Assembly (NCBI GenBank): GCA_900766895.1
Contig: CAAFXF010000076.1
Coordinates: forward strand, 1 to 7,982
DNA length: 7,982 nt
DNA from: Clostridia bacterium
GTDB lineage: Bacteria; Bacillota; Clostridia; Oscillospirales; Acutalibacteraceae
Direction: 5' to 3'
Shown in pieces: positions 1 to 7,884 of this stretch (within the stretch, counting starts at the first letter, position 1; every line of letters starts with the position of its first letter). The notes under the pieces were generated by a model that had not been told where the DNA came from, did not search any database, and saw nothing but the letters and a program-made list of their open reading frames with translations. A program made the position numbers and the translations under genes.

Positions 1-20
1 ACACGACGCTCTTCCGATCT
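1..20 (+). other. Illumina sequencing adapter remnant (not genomic)
   Basis: The first 20 bases match the 3' end of the standard Illumina read-1 adapter, which ends in GCTCTTCCGATCT. The match stops exactly where the carA reading frame begins to look like real CarA protein: codons from base 21 read E-G-S-Q-K-V, which fits the conserved segment after the LTRxIR motif of the family. This is seen directly in the sequence, and recognition of the adapter is from established knowledge. It should be treated as untrimmed library sequence at a contig end, and no biological meaning should be read into it. Confidence 0.96.
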
Positions 21-734
21 GAGGGCAGTCAAAAGGTTATGATTTGTAATGCTCATAAGCCGTTTGACGAGGCTTATGCCGAGCTTAAGGAATATAAAAT
101 TCCAACCGATATGGTTGCAAGGGTATCGTGCAAAAAGCGTTGGTATTCCCGCACACCGAATCATAAATATGATGTTGTTGCTATCGACTGCGGTATTAAG
201 CTTAACATTGTCAGAAAGCTAAACGAAAAGGGCTGTAATGTTACCGTTGTTCCATACGATACACCTGCAGATGAAATACTGAAGCTTCGTCCGGACGGAC
301 TCTTCCTTTCTAACGGCCCCGGTGACCCGGAGAATGTTGAGCCTGTAATTAATCTTGTAAAGGAGCTTCACGGCAAGCTTCCTATCTTTGGAATTTGCCT
401 TGGCCACCAAATGATTTCACTTGCACTCGGTGCTAAAACCTTTAAGATGAAATTCGGCCACAGAGGCGGTAATCATCCCGTGCTTAATCTTGAAAACGGT
501 AAGATAGAGATTACATCTCAAAACCATTCATATGCGGTTGATATTGACAGCTTGGAGGGAACGCCTCTTAAGCTAACACATAAAAATCTACTTGATAACA
601 CCGCAGAGGGTGTTGAATCTGCAGAAAACAAGCTGTTTTCCGTTCAGTATCACCCTGAATCTGCACCCGGTCCGCAGGACAGCTCATATCTTTTTGATAA
701 GTTTATTGATTTAATGGCAAAGGAGGCTGAATAA
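21..734 (+). CDS. carA: Carbamoyl-phosphate synthase small subunit, glutaminase (5'-truncated)
   Basis: CarA hydrolyses glutamine and passes the ammonia to CarB for carbamoyl phosphate synthesis, the first step of pyrimidine (and arginine) synthesis. About 237 codons are visible, against roughly 350-380 residues in full-length family members, so most of the N-terminal CarA domain lies off the left edge. The ATG at 39 is internal and is not the start, because the frame is open and CarA-like back to base 21 (E-G-S-Q-K-V). The class I glutamine amidotransferase domain is complete: the LSNGPGDP loop near 330-353, the nucleophile elbow GICLGHQ with the catalytic Cys codon at 396-398, the KFGHRGGNHP motif, and the catalytic His and Glu in QYHPE at 651-653 and 657-659. 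The stop TAA is at 732-734, one base before carB, which fits translation of the two subunits as a complex. The product is cytoplasmic. Whether this CarAB pair also serves arginine synthesis cannot be told here, but its place in a pyr operon points mainly to pyrimidines. Confidence 0.97.
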   Translation, partial: EGSQKVMICNAHKPFDEAYAELKEYKIPTDMVARVSCKKRWYSRTPNHKYDVVAIDCGIKLNIVRKLNEKGCNVTVVPYDTPADEILKLRPDGLFLSNGPGDPENVEPVINLVKELHGKLPIFGICLGHQMISLALGAKTFKMKFGHRGGNHPVLNLENGKIEITSQNHSYAVDIDSLEGTPLKLTHKNLLDNTAEGVESAENKLFSVQYHPESAPGPQDSSYLFDKFIDLMAKEAE

Positions 735-735
735 T

Positions 736-3700
736 ATGCCAAAGCGTACAGATATTCACAAGGTATTGGTTATTGGTTCAGGTCCTATTGTTATTGGACA
801 GGCTGCCGAATTTGACTATTCGGGCACACAGGCTTGTCTTGCATTGAGAGAAGAGGGCTATGAGGTTGTGCTTATCAACTCAAACCCTGCAACAATTATG
901 ACCGATACCGATATTGCAGATAAGGTTTATATGGAGCCTCTTAATCTTGAATATGTTGCAAGAATTATCCGTCACGAAAGACCGGATGCAATTCTTCCGT
1001 CACTTGGTGGACAGACCGGTCTTAACCTTGCCGTTCAACTTGCAAAGAAGGGCGTTTTGCAGGAATGTGATGTTGAAATTCTCGGCACAAGCTTTGAGGC
1101 TATTGAACGTGCAGAGGACAGAGAATTATTTAAGGATTTATGTGAAAGCCTCGGCGAGCCTGTTCTTCCGTCGGAAATAGCAAACAGCCTTGAAGAAGGT
1201 CTTAAGGCTGCAAAGGAAATTGGCTATCCTGTTGTTCTGCGTCCTGCATTCACTCTCGGCGGCACAGGCGGCGGATTTGCCGATGATGAGGCAGAGTGCG
1301 AAATAATGCTTAAAAATGCTCTTGCCCTTTCTCCTGTACATCAGGTGCTTGTAGAAAAATCTATCAAGGGCTACAAGGAAATTGAATATGAGGTAATGCG
1401 TGATGCTAACGATACGGCTATCACTATTTGTAATATGGAAAATATCGACCCTGTCGGTATTCATACCGGTGACAGTGTTGTAGTTGCTCCGTCACAAACT
1501 CTTACAAATAAAGAGTATCATATGCTTCGTGACAGTGCATTAAAGATTATTCGTGAGCTTAAAATTGAGGGTGGCTGTAATGTTCAGTTTGCTCTTGATC
1601 CACTGTCATTCCAGTACTATTTGATTGAGGTTAATCCAAGAGTATCGCGTTCATCAGCCCTTGCATCAAAGGCATCGGGCTATCCTATTGCGAGAGTATC
1701 TGCAAAGATTTCCGTAGGTATGCACCTTGATGAAATACAGATTGCAAACACTCCTGCATCGTTTGAGCCAACACTTGACTATGTTGTTACAAAGATTGCA
1801 AGGTTTCCGTTTGATAAGTTTGCGGATGCCAATAACTCACTCAATACTCAAATGAAGGCTACCGGTGAGGTTATGGCTATCGGCAGAACAATGGAGGAGT
1901 CGCTTCTCAAGGCAATTCGTTCACTTGAAACAGGCGTTTGCCATCTTTACAGCAAAAAGTTTGATGATTATACTGCCGATGAGCTTTTGGAATATATTAA
2001 GATAGGTACTGATGACAGATTGTTTGCAATTGCACAGCTTATCCGTCTCGGTGTAGATCTTAATATGATTTATAACGATACAAAAATTGATATGTTCTTC
2101 CTTGATAAGTTCAAGAATATTACAGAATTTGAAAAGGAGCTTAATTCAAATGTCGGTGGTATTCAAACACTTATGGATGCAAAGAAAATCGGCTTTTCTG
2201 ATAAATATATCGGTCAGGTATGGAATATGACTGAGGCAGAAATTTTTGCACTGCGTAAGGAAAACAAGATATTCCCTGTATACAAGATGATTGATACCTG
2301 TGCATCCGAGTTTGACAGCTATGTTCCTTATTTCTATTCAACATATGAGCAGGAAAATGAGTCAATCGTCAGTGAAAAGAAAAAAATTATTGTTCTTGGC
2401 TCCGGTCCTATTCGTATAGGTCAGGGTGTAGAATTTGACTATTCAACCGTTCACGCTATTTGGTCAATCAGAGATGCGGGATATGAGGCAATTATTATCA
2501 ATAATAATCCCGAAACAGTTTCTACGGATTACACAACTTCGGACAAGCTTTACTTTGAGCCACTCACGGTAGAGGATGTTATGAATGTTATTGAGCTTGA
2601 AAATCCTCTTGGTATCGTTGTATCTCTCGGCGGACAAACTGCAATTAACCTTGCTCCTCCGCTTGATGCTCTCGGTGTACCGATTATCGGTACGGATGTT
2701 GAGGCTATCGACAGAGCTGAAAACCGTGATTCCTTTGAAAAGGTTATGACAGAGCTTGGCATACCTCAGCCAAAGGGTGAGGCAGTAACCGACATAGAAG
2801 AGGGCGTTAAAGTTGCAGAGCAAATAGGATATCCTGTTTTGGTTCGTCCTTCGTTCGTACTCGGTGGCAGAGCTATGCAAATTGTTGCAAACGAGGAATC
2901 GCTTCGTCATTACCTGCAAACAGCAGTTGAAATCAATACAGAGCAGCCTGTACTTGTTGATAAATACATTATGGGTCGTGAGCTTGAGATAGATGCTATC
3001 TGTGACGGTGAGGATGTATTCATTCCGGGTATAATGGAGCACGTAGAGAGAACAGGCGTTCACTCAGGTGACAGTATTTCGGTATATCCTGCCTTTACTG
3101 CAAACGATGATGTTAAGAACAAGATTATTGACTATACTGTAAGACTTGGTAAGGCTATCGGTATTGTAGGCTTGTTTAACATTCAGTTTATTGCTGATGA
3201 CAATGACAATGTATATGTAATTGAGGTAAATCCTCGCTCATCAAGAACAGTTCCGTTTTTGTCAAAGGCAACAAGTGTTCCTATGGCTCACATTGCCACA
3301 CAGGTTATTCTCGGTCACAGTCTTAAGGAGCAGGGCATAACCAATGTGTATCAGCCTGAAAAGAAGAGATGGTACGTAAAGGCTCCTGCATTTTCATTCA
3401 GTAAATTAAAGGGAATGGATACCTACCTTTCACCTGAAATGAAATCAACAGGTGAAGCAATCGGATATGATAAATCTCTTACAAGAGCGCTTTATAAAGC
3501 AATTCAGGCTTCAGGTATGAATGTTGCCAATTACGGTACAGTTCTGGTTACCATTGCCGATCAGGACAAGCCGACTGCGTTACCTCTTATCAGAAGATTT
3601 TATGACCTTGGTTTTAATATTGAAGCGACAGAGGGTACTGCAAAATATCTTAAAGAGCATAATATCAGGACAAGAGTACGTCATAAGCTTACTGCCGATG

Positions 3701-3921
3701 AAAGCGACGAAATCCTTATGGCGTTGCGTCAGGGACATATTGCGTATGTTATCAATACTATTGATATTAATGCCGGTGACAGCCATTCTGACGGCTCTGA
3801 AATCAGAAGAGCGGCAGTAGATAATAATGTTACTATGTTTACATCGCTTGATACTGTAAAGGTTCTTCTTGATGTTCTTGAAGAAATTACACTTGGTGTA
3901 TCAACTATTGATGCAGAATAA
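736..3921 (+). CDS. carB: Carbamoyl-phosphate synthase large subunit
   Basis: CarB makes carbamoyl phosphate from bicarbonate, ammonia (from CarA) and two ATP. The 1061 residues are close to the usual 1060-1075, and the gene is intact. The expected internal duplication is visible. The N-terminal carboxyphosphate half starts with IGSGPIVIGQAAEFDYSG near residue 13, and its ATP-grasp has the metal-binding EVNPRVSRSS segment from E298. The second, carbamate-phosphorylating half starts near residue 548 with LGSGPIRIGQ and has EVNPRSSRT from E830. The linking oligomerisation domain includes the conserved DTCASEF and YFYSTYE. The C-terminal methylglyoxal-synthase-like regulatory domain starts near residue 930 and holds ATEGTAKYL (T965, T968) and K984, placed like the UMP-binding residues of the E. 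coli enzyme, so feedback inhibition by UMP is likely but inferred. The start is fixed by a strong AAAGGAGG site at 719-726, nine bases before the ATG. The gene follows carA by one base and precedes pyrK by 10. Confidence 0.98.
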   Translation: MPKRTDIHKVLVIGSGPIVIGQAAEFDYSGTQACLALREEGYEVVLINSNPATIMTDTDIADKVYMEPLNLEYVARIIRHERPDAILPSLGGQTGLNLAVQLAKKGVLQECDVEILGTSFEAIERAEDRELFKDLCESLGEPVLPSEIANSLEEGLKAAKEIGYPVVLRPAFTLGGTGGGFADDEAECEIMLKNALALSPVHQVLVEKSIKGYKEIEYEVMRDANDTAITICNMENIDPVGIHTGDSVVVAPSQTLTNKEYHMLRDSALKIIRELKIEGGCNVQFALDPLSFQYYLIEVNPRVSRSSALASKASGYPIARVSAKISVGMHLDEIQIANTPASFEPTLDYVVTKIARFPFDKFADANNSLNTQMKATGEVMAIGRTMEESLLKAIRSLETGVCHLYSKKFDDYTADELLEYIKIGTDDRLFAIAQLIRLGVDLNMIYNDTKIDMFFLDKFKNITEFEKELNSNVGGIQTLMDAKKIGFSDKYIGQVWNMTEAEIFALRKENKIFPVYKMIDTCASEFDSYVPYFYSTYEQENESIVSEKKKIIVLGSGPIRIGQGVEFDYSTVHAIWSIRDAGYEAIIINNNPETVSTDYTTSDKLYFEPLTVEDVMNVIELENPLGIVVSLGGQTAINLAPPLDALGVPIIGTDVEAIDRAENRDSFEKVMTELGIPQPKGEAVTDIEEGVKVAEQIGYPVLVRPSFVLGGRAMQIVANEESLRHYLQTAVEINTEQPVLVDKYIMGRELEIDAICDGEDVFIPGIMEHVERTGVHSGDSISVYPAFTANDDVKNKIIDYTVRLGKAIGIVGLFNIQFIADDNDNVYVIEVNPRSSRTVPFLSKATSVPMAHIATQVILGHSLKEQGITNVYQPEKKRWYVKAPAFSFSKLKGMDTYLSPEMKSTGEAIGYDKSLTRALYKAIQASGMNVANYGTVLVTIADQDKPTALPLIRRFYDLGFNIEATEGTAKYLKEHNIRTRVRHKLTADESDEILMALRQGHIAYVINTIDINAGDSHSDGSEIRRAAVDNNVTMFTSLDTVKVLLDVLEEITLGVSTIDAE

Positions 3922-3925
3922 AGGA
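3920..3925 (+). promoter_or_regulatory. Ribosome binding site that sets the pyrK start
   Basis: AAAGGA overlaps the carB stop codon (TAA at 3919-3921) and sits six bases before the ATG at 3932. This decides the pyrK start. The open frame extends further upstream to ATG codons at 3869 and 3872 inside carB, but those would add about 20 unrelated residues translated out of frame from carB. Confidence 0.75.
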
Positions 3926-3931
3926 AAGCAT

Positions 3932-4663
3932 ATGTATAAGCAGAACAAATATATAATTTTATCAAATGAAGCGTTGACTGATGATGTTTACAAAATGGTT
4001 CTTGGCGGTGATACTCAGTACATCACCGCTCCGGGACAGTTTATTAATATTCAGCTCGACGGCAAATTCCTACGCAGACCTATATCTGTATGTGATTACG
4101 ACGGCGAAAGCATAACCATAATTTACAAGGTAGTCGGCGAGGGAACGGAGCAAATGAAAAATCTTGTTGCGGGTGAATTTTTGGATGTTCTCACAGGTCT
4201 CGGCAACGGTTATGATATTTCAAAGTCAACTAAACCTCTTTTAATCGGTGGCGGAGTAGGTGTTCCGCCAATGTATAATCTTGCAAAAAAGCTTATTGAA
4301 GCAGGGCAGGAGGTTAGCGTTGTACTTGGATTTAACACTAAAAAAGAGATATTTTATGAAGCCGAGTTTAAGGATTTGGGTTGTAAAACATATATAACAA
4401 CTGTTGACGGTTCATATGGCATTAAGGGATTTGTTACAGATGCCATAAAGGATATTAACTACGATTACTTTTACACCTGCGGTCCGCTGCCTATGTTTAA
4501 GGCTGTATATAATGCTACCGAAACATCAGGTCAGTTCAGCTTCGAAGAAAGAATGGGCTGTGGCTTTGGGGCTTGTATGGGTTGCTCGTGCAAAACAAAG
4601 TACGGCAACAAGAGAATATGTAAGGACGGTCCTGTTCTTGTTAAGGAGGAGATTATATGGTAG
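3932..4663 (+). CDS. pyrK: Dihydroorotate dehydrogenase B, electron transfer subunit (FAD, [2Fe-2S])
   Basis: PyrK passes electrons from the FMN of PyrD through a [2Fe-2S] cluster and FAD to NAD+, forming the class 1B heterotetramer with PyrD. The 243 residues are slightly short of the usual 250-260. In order there are: a ferredoxin-reductase-type FAD-binding barrel with RRPIS at residues 48-52; an NAD-binding domain opening with LIGGGVGVPP at 104-113, with YTCGPLPM further on; and a C-terminal cluster-binding segment, RMGCGFGACMGCSC. The likely ligands are C210, C215, C218 and C230, in the CX4CX2CXnC pattern of the family. An extra C220 is also present. The loop between the third and fourth ligands is 11 residues, shorter than I recall for Lactococcus PyrK. 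The start at 3932 was chosen over in-frame ATGs inside carB because of the RBS and family length. The stop at 4661-4663 overlaps pyrD by 7 nt, which suggests translational coupling of the two subunits. Confidence 0.96.
   Translation: MYKQNKYIILSNEALTDDVYKMVLGGDTQYITAPGQFINIQLDGKFLRRPISVCDYDGESITIIYKVVGEGTEQMKNLVAGEFLDVLTGLGNGYDISKSTKPLLIGGGVGVPPMYNLAKKLIEAGQEVSVVLGFNTKKEIFYEAEFKDLGCKTYITTVDGSYGIKGFVTDAIKDINYDYFYTCGPLPMFKAVYNATETSGQFSFEERMGCGFGACMGCSCKTKYGNKRICKDGPVLVKEEIIW
4643..4650 (+). promoter_or_regulatory. Strong ribosome binding site for pyrD inside pyrK
   Basis: AAGGAGGA lies within the last codons of pyrK, six bases before the pyrD ATG at 4657. It supports this start and the 7-nt pyrK/pyrD overlap, an arrangement suited to equal production of the two subunits of one enzyme. 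Confidence 0.8.
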
Positions 4664-5568
4664 ATTTATCGGTAAACCTTGCAGGAATGGAAATGGATAA
4701 CCCCGTTGTGCCTGCGTCCGGAACCTTTGGCTTCGGCAATGAATTTAAGGATTTTTACGATATAAATATTCTCGGCTCCTTCTCCTTTAAGGGTACAACA
4801 AAGGAGGCAAGATTCGGCAATCCTACTCCGAGAATTGCAGAGTGCAAAAACGGAATGATTAATGCCGTAGGACTGCAAAATCCGGGTGTTCATCATGTTA
4901 TAGAGCACGAGCTTGTTGAAATGAAAAAATACTTTCACAAGCCTGTTATTGCAAATGTATCAGGCTTCAGCGTTGATGATTACGCATATACCTGTGAGCT
5001 CCTTGATAAAGAAGAGCAGGTGGGTATTTTGGAGGTTAATGTTTCATGCCCAAATGTTCATGGCGGCGGTATGTCGTTTGGAACATCTCCCCAGGCGGCT
5101 GCCGAGGTTACACGAGCAGTTAAAGAGGTGACCTCAAAGCCTGTATTTATTAAGCTTTCACCAAACGTTACTGATATAGTGGCAATAGCAAGGGCATGTG
5201 AGGAAGCAGGCGCTGACGGTATCTGCCTTATCAACACAATGCTCGGTATGCGAATTGACTTAAAACGCAGACAACCTGTTATTGCAAATAAAATGGGAGG
5301 ATTCAGCGGAGACGCTATTTTTCCTGTGGCTGTCAGAATGGTGTATCAGGTTTCAAAGGCTTGCGGTATTCCTGTTATGGGATGCGGAGGAGTCAGCACT
5401 GCAAAGGATGTAATAGAGATGATGATGGCAGGTGCAACTGCTGTTCAGGTAGGTGCCGCAAATCTTGTTAATCCGTATGCTTGTAAGGATATTATCGAAG
5501 CTCTTCCGATTGAATGTGAAAAGCTTGGAATAAATAAAATAAGTGATATTATAGGAGTGGTTGATTAA
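4657..5568 (+). CDS. pyrD: Dihydroorotate dehydrogenase, class 1B catalytic subunit
   Basis: PyrD oxidises (S)-dihydroorotate to orotate on FMN. With PyrK next door it forms the NAD-dependent class 1B enzyme, which is cytoplasmic and needs no quinone. The 303 residues match the family's usual 300-310, and the product is a single TIM barrel. Visible motifs are: PASGTFGFG at 19-27; KGTT at 45-48 with the following RFGNPTPR; NAVGLQNPG at 69-77, which contacts flavin and substrate; NVSCPN with C131, in the position of the active-site base Cys of class 1 enzymes (Cys135 in Lactococcus PyrDB); FIKLSPNVTDI; INTMLGMRIDL; and the phosphate-binding GCGGVSTAKD followed by GATAVQVGAAN. Cys rather than Ser at the base position, the absence of an N-terminal membrane helix, and the pyrK neighbour exclude the membrane-bound class 2 enzyme. 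The TAA stop at 5566-5568 shares one base with the pyrF start. Confidence 0.97.
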   Translation: MVDLSVNLAGMEMDNPVVPASGTFGFGNEFKDFYDINILGSFSFKGTTKEARFGNPTPRIAECKNGMINAVGLQNPGVHHVIEHELVEMKKYFHKPVIANVSGFSVDDYAYTCELLDKEEQVGILEVNVSCPNVHGGGMSFGTSPQAAAEVTRAVKEVTSKPVFIKLSPNVTDIVAIARACEEAGADGICLINTMLGMRIDLKRRQPVIANKMGGFSGDAIFPVAVRMVYQVSKACGIPVMGCGGVSTAKDVIEMMMAGATAVQVGAANLVNPYACKDIIEALPIECEKLGINKISDIIGVVD

Positions 5569-6266
5569 TGGGAAAAGACGTAATTATCGCTTGCGACTTT
5601 GCAAGTGCCGAAGAAACATTTAAGTTTCTTGATAATTTTAACGATGAAAAGCCTTTTGTAAAAATCGGTATGGAGCTTTATTATGCAGAGGGTCCTGCAA
5701 TTGTAAAGGAAATCAAACGCAGAGGACACAAGATTTTCCTCGACCTTAAGCTTCATGATATTCCGAATACAGTTAAAAAATCTATGGCGGTTTTGTCAAA
5801 GCTTGATGTTGATATGACCAATCTTCATGCCGCAGGAACAATAGATATGATGAAGGCAGCATTGGAGGGACTCACCCGCGAGGACGGAACAAGACCAATT
5901 CTAATTGCCGTAACCCAGCTTACGTCAACAAGTGAGCAAAGGATGCAGGATGAGCTTTTGATTAACGCGTCAATTAATGATACGATAGTTAAATATGCCC
6001 AAAATGCAAAGGAGGCAGGTCTTGACGGTGTCGTATGCTCTCCTTTAGAGGCAGGTATGGTAAAGGATGCCTGCTCAAAGGAATTTATCACCGTTACTCC
6101 GGGTGTCAGATTTGCAGACGGTGATGTCGGCGATCAGGTTCGTGTAACAACTCCTGAAAAAGCAAAGGAAATCGGCTCTGATTATATCGTTGTAGGCAGA
6201 CCTATCACACAGGCTGATGACCCTGTTGCTGCTTACAGAAGATGTTGTGCAGAATTTATTGATTAG
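5568..6266 (+). CDS. pyrF: Orotidine 5'-phosphate decarboxylase
   Basis: PyrF decarboxylates OMP to UMP, the last step of the pathway. The 232 residues are a normal length for the short bacterial (group 1) type, and the protein closely resembles Bacillus subtilis PyrF in segments such as ACDFASAEET near the N terminus and IAVTQLTSTSEQ in the middle. Catalytic residues are present: D10 and K32 at the ends of the first two strands, and the D59-x-K61-x-x-D64 array in LDLKLHDIP, which supplies the catalytic Lys/Asp network. The phosphate-binding VVGRPIT carries R211. The ATG at 5568 overlaps the pyrD stop in a TAATG arrangement, with an AGGAG at 5553-5557 ten bases upstream, consistent with coupled translation or reinitiation. 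It ends in TAG at 6264-6266, 11 bases before pyrE, the enzyme that makes its substrate. Confidence 0.98.
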   Translation: MGKDVIIACDFASAEETFKFLDNFNDEKPFVKIGMELYYAEGPAIVKEIKRRGHKIFLDLKLHDIPNTVKKSMAVLSKLDVDMTNLHAAGTIDMMKAALEGLTREDGTRPILIAVTQLTSTSEQRMQDELLINASINDTIVKYAQNAKEAGLDGVVCSPLEAGMVKDACSKEFITVTPGVRFADGDVGDQVRVTTPEKAKEIGSDYIVVGRPITQADDPVAAYRRCCAEFID

Positions 6267-6277
6267 GAGATTTAACT

Positions 6278-6934
6278 ATGGAAGAATATAAAAGAGATTT
6301 TATAAAGTTTTTAGAGGATGCCGGAGTTTTGAAGTTCGGTGATTTTACGGCAAAAAGCGGAAGAAAAATCCCTTACTTTATCAATGCGGGCGAAATTAAA
6401 ACAGGCGAGCAAATTTCAAGGCTCGGTGAGTTTTATGCAAAGGCTTATTTTGACAAGGTAGGCAACAAAAAAGCAGTGCTTTACGGCCCTGCATACAAGG
6501 GTATTCCGATTGCAGTTTCCGTAGCGGTAGCACTTGCTAAAAACGGTCTTGACGTTCCATTCTTCTTTAACAGAAAGGAAGAAAAGGATCACGGCGAGGG
6601 CGGTGTGTTTGTCGGCTACAAGCCACAGCCGGGTGAAGAAATCGTTATAGTAGAGGATGTTGTAACTGCAGGTACTGCTATAAGAGAGAGCATGGATATT
6701 CTTTCTTCTCTTGAAGGTGTAAAGGTAAGTGCAACCTTTGTTATGGTTGACCGTAAGGAAAAGGGCCAAACAGACAAGTCTGCCATTGCAGAGGTTGGCG
6801 AAGAATACGGCTTTCCTGTATACTCGGTTGTTGATGTTTATGACATCATAGAGTATCTTGAGGAGGACGAAAAGAATAAGGAAAATGTTGACCGTATTAA
6901 AGCTTATCTTGAAATAAACGGTGCTAAGTGTTAA
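6278..6934 (+). CDS. pyrE: Orotate phosphoribosyltransferase
   Basis: PyrE joins orotate to PRPP, giving OMP and pyrophosphate. The 218 residues are a typical length. The PRPP-binding motif is IVIVEDVVTAGTA at residues 122-134. The mobile catalytic loop is visible in FNRKEEKDHGEGG, with the conserved Lys and His residues. TAKSGRKIPYFIN near the N terminus and YGPAYKGIPI further on complete the family pattern. The loop and PAYKGIP segments resemble E. coli and clostridial PyrE more than the Bacillus subtilis type, which is notable because the neighbouring pyrF looks Bacillus-like; this combination is, to my knowledge, usual in Clostridia. The start is supported by AGGAGA at 6265-6270, overlapping the pyrF stop, seven bases before the ATG. 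The frame is intact and no fusion with PyrF is seen. The product is a cytoplasmic enzyme that acts as a dimer in the family. Confidence 0.97.
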   Translation: MEEYKRDFIKFLEDAGVLKFGDFTAKSGRKIPYFINAGEIKTGEQISRLGEFYAKAYFDKVGNKKAVLYGPAYKGIPIAVSVAVALAKNGLDVPFFFNRKEEKDHGEGGVFVGYKPQPGEEIVIVEDVVTAGTAIRESMDILSSLEGVKVSATFVMVDRKEKGQTDKSAIAEVGEEYGFPVYSVVDVYDIIEYLEEDEKNKENVDRIKAYLEINGAKC

Positions 6935-6954
6935 TTTGGGAAGGATTTTTATAA

Positions 6955-7884
6955 ATGCGTCATTTATTAGATACAACTGATTTGTCGCTTGATGAAATAG
7001 ATGATATGATTTCACTTGCAATGGATATCATCAATAACAAGCAAAAATATGCTCACGTTTGCGACGGCAAAAAGCTTGCAACGCTTTTCTTTGAGCCAAG
7101 CACAAGAACCCGACTTTCATTTGAAGCTGCTATGTACGAGCTTGGAGGAAATGTTCTTGGGTTTTCAGAGGCAGGCTCCTCATCTGCATCAAAGGGAGAA
7201 ACTGTTGAGGATACAGTTCGTATGGTATCAAATTATGCCGATATTATCGCAATGCGTCATCCCCTTGAGGGTGCTCCAAGGGTAGCTACTACAAGAACGC
7301 TTGTACCTATCATCAATGCAGGTGACGGCGGTCACGCTCATCCAACTCAAACCCTGACCGACCTTTTGACAATATACAGAGAAAAGGGCAAGCTTGGAGA
7401 TATAACGATTGGCTTGTGCGGTGATTTGAAATTCGGCAGAACAGTACATTCGTTAATAAAAGCAATGTGCAGATATAAGAATGTTAATTTTGTTCTTATT
7501 GCACCAAAGGAGCTTCAGGTACCGGATTATATTATTTCCGACGTTCTTGAGCCGAGCGGTGCAGAGTATGTGCTTGTTGAGGATTTAGAGGATGTAATGC
7601 CAAGCCTCGATGTCCTTTATATGACAAGAATACAAAGAGAAAGATTTTTCTCTGAAGAAGAATACTTGAAGCACAAGGATGCCTTTATCCTTGATTTACA
7701 AAAGCTTGATAATGCAAAAAAAGATTTAACCATTATGCATCCGCTTCCTAGGGTTAATGAAATATCAACCGATGTTGATGACGACCCGAGAGCAAAGTAT
7801 TTTGAACAGGCGCTTAACGGTAAATATATCCGTATGGCACTTATTATGACCTTGTTGAAATGGGGTGGCAATCTTGAATATTGA
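6955..7884 (+). CDS. pyrB: Aspartate carbamoyltransferase catalytic chain
   Basis: PyrB transfers the carbamoyl group of carbamoyl phosphate to aspartate, the committed pyrimidine step. The 309 residues fit the family (about 305-310). The carbamoyl-phosphate loop is FFEPSTRTRLSF, with S49-T50-R51-T52-R53. K80 in SASKGET is the loop Lys contributed to the neighbouring subunit. R101-H102 in MRHP, H129-P130-T131-Q132, R162 in GDLKFGRTVHS, R225 and Q227 in TRIQRERF, and the HPLPR segment at 262-266 match substrate-binding residues of E. coli PyrB. The loop before HPTQ reads GDGGHA where E. coli has GDGSNQ; the ligand residues themselves are kept. AAGGA at 6941-6945 lies nine bases before the ATG. 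The 20-nt gap after pyrE is the longest in the operon. A regulatory chain gene starts within the pyrB 3' end, so the enzyme is probably the allosteric PyrB/PyrI holoenzyme, not the unregulated trimer of Bacillus. Confidence 0.98.
   Translation: MRHLLDTTDLSLDEIDDMISLAMDIINNKQKYAHVCDGKKLATLFFEPSTRTRLSFEAAMYELGGNVLGFSEAGSSSASKGETVEDTVRMVSNYADIIAMRHPLEGAPRVATTRTLVPIINAGDGGHAHPTQTLTDLLTIYREKGKLGDITIGLCGDLKFGRTVHSLIKAMCRYKNVNFVLIAPKELQVPDYIISDVLEPSGAEYVLVEDLEDVMPSLDVLYMTRIQRERFFSEEEYLKHKDAFILDLQKLDNAKKDLTIMHPLPRVNEISTDVDDDPRAKYFEQALNGKYIRMALIMTLLKWGGNLEY
7862..7868 (+). promoter_or_regulatory. Candidate ribosome binding site for pyrI inside pyrB
   Basis: GGGGTGG lies five bases before the proposed TTG start at 7874. 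It is a weaker match to the AGGAGG consensus than the other sites in this operon, and the spacing is short. With a GTG start at 7865 it could not serve, because it would overlap the start codon. Its support for the TTG is therefore modest. Confidence 0.4.

Noticed and set aside
39..41. ATG at 39 as the carA start
   Set aside because: The frame is CarA-like upstream of it to base 21, and a start here would remove the whole N-terminal domain. The gene is cut by the contig end.
2464..3063. A 199-codon open frame on the - strand inside carB
   Set aside because: It is fully antisense to the second half of an intact, conserved CarB. Its translation has no recognisable domain and low-complexity composition typical of a shadow frame.
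3869..3931. An extended pyrK start at ATG 3869 or 3872 within carB
   Set aside because: It would require a long out-of-frame overlap with carB and add about 20 residues with no PyrK similarity. The ATG at 3932 has a well-placed ribosome binding site and gives a family-like N terminus.
6935..6954. A possible promoter or terminator between pyrE and pyrB
   Set aside because: The 20-nt gap holds a ribosome binding site and an AT-rich spacer only. There is no hairpin and not enough room for a promoter.
6416..7021. A 201-codon open frame on the - strand across pyrE and the pyrB start
   Set aside because: It is antisense to two well-conserved genes, has no family features, and has no independent promoter or ribosome site that I can point to. 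The residue run looks hydrophobic only because it reads the complement of charged pyrE codons.
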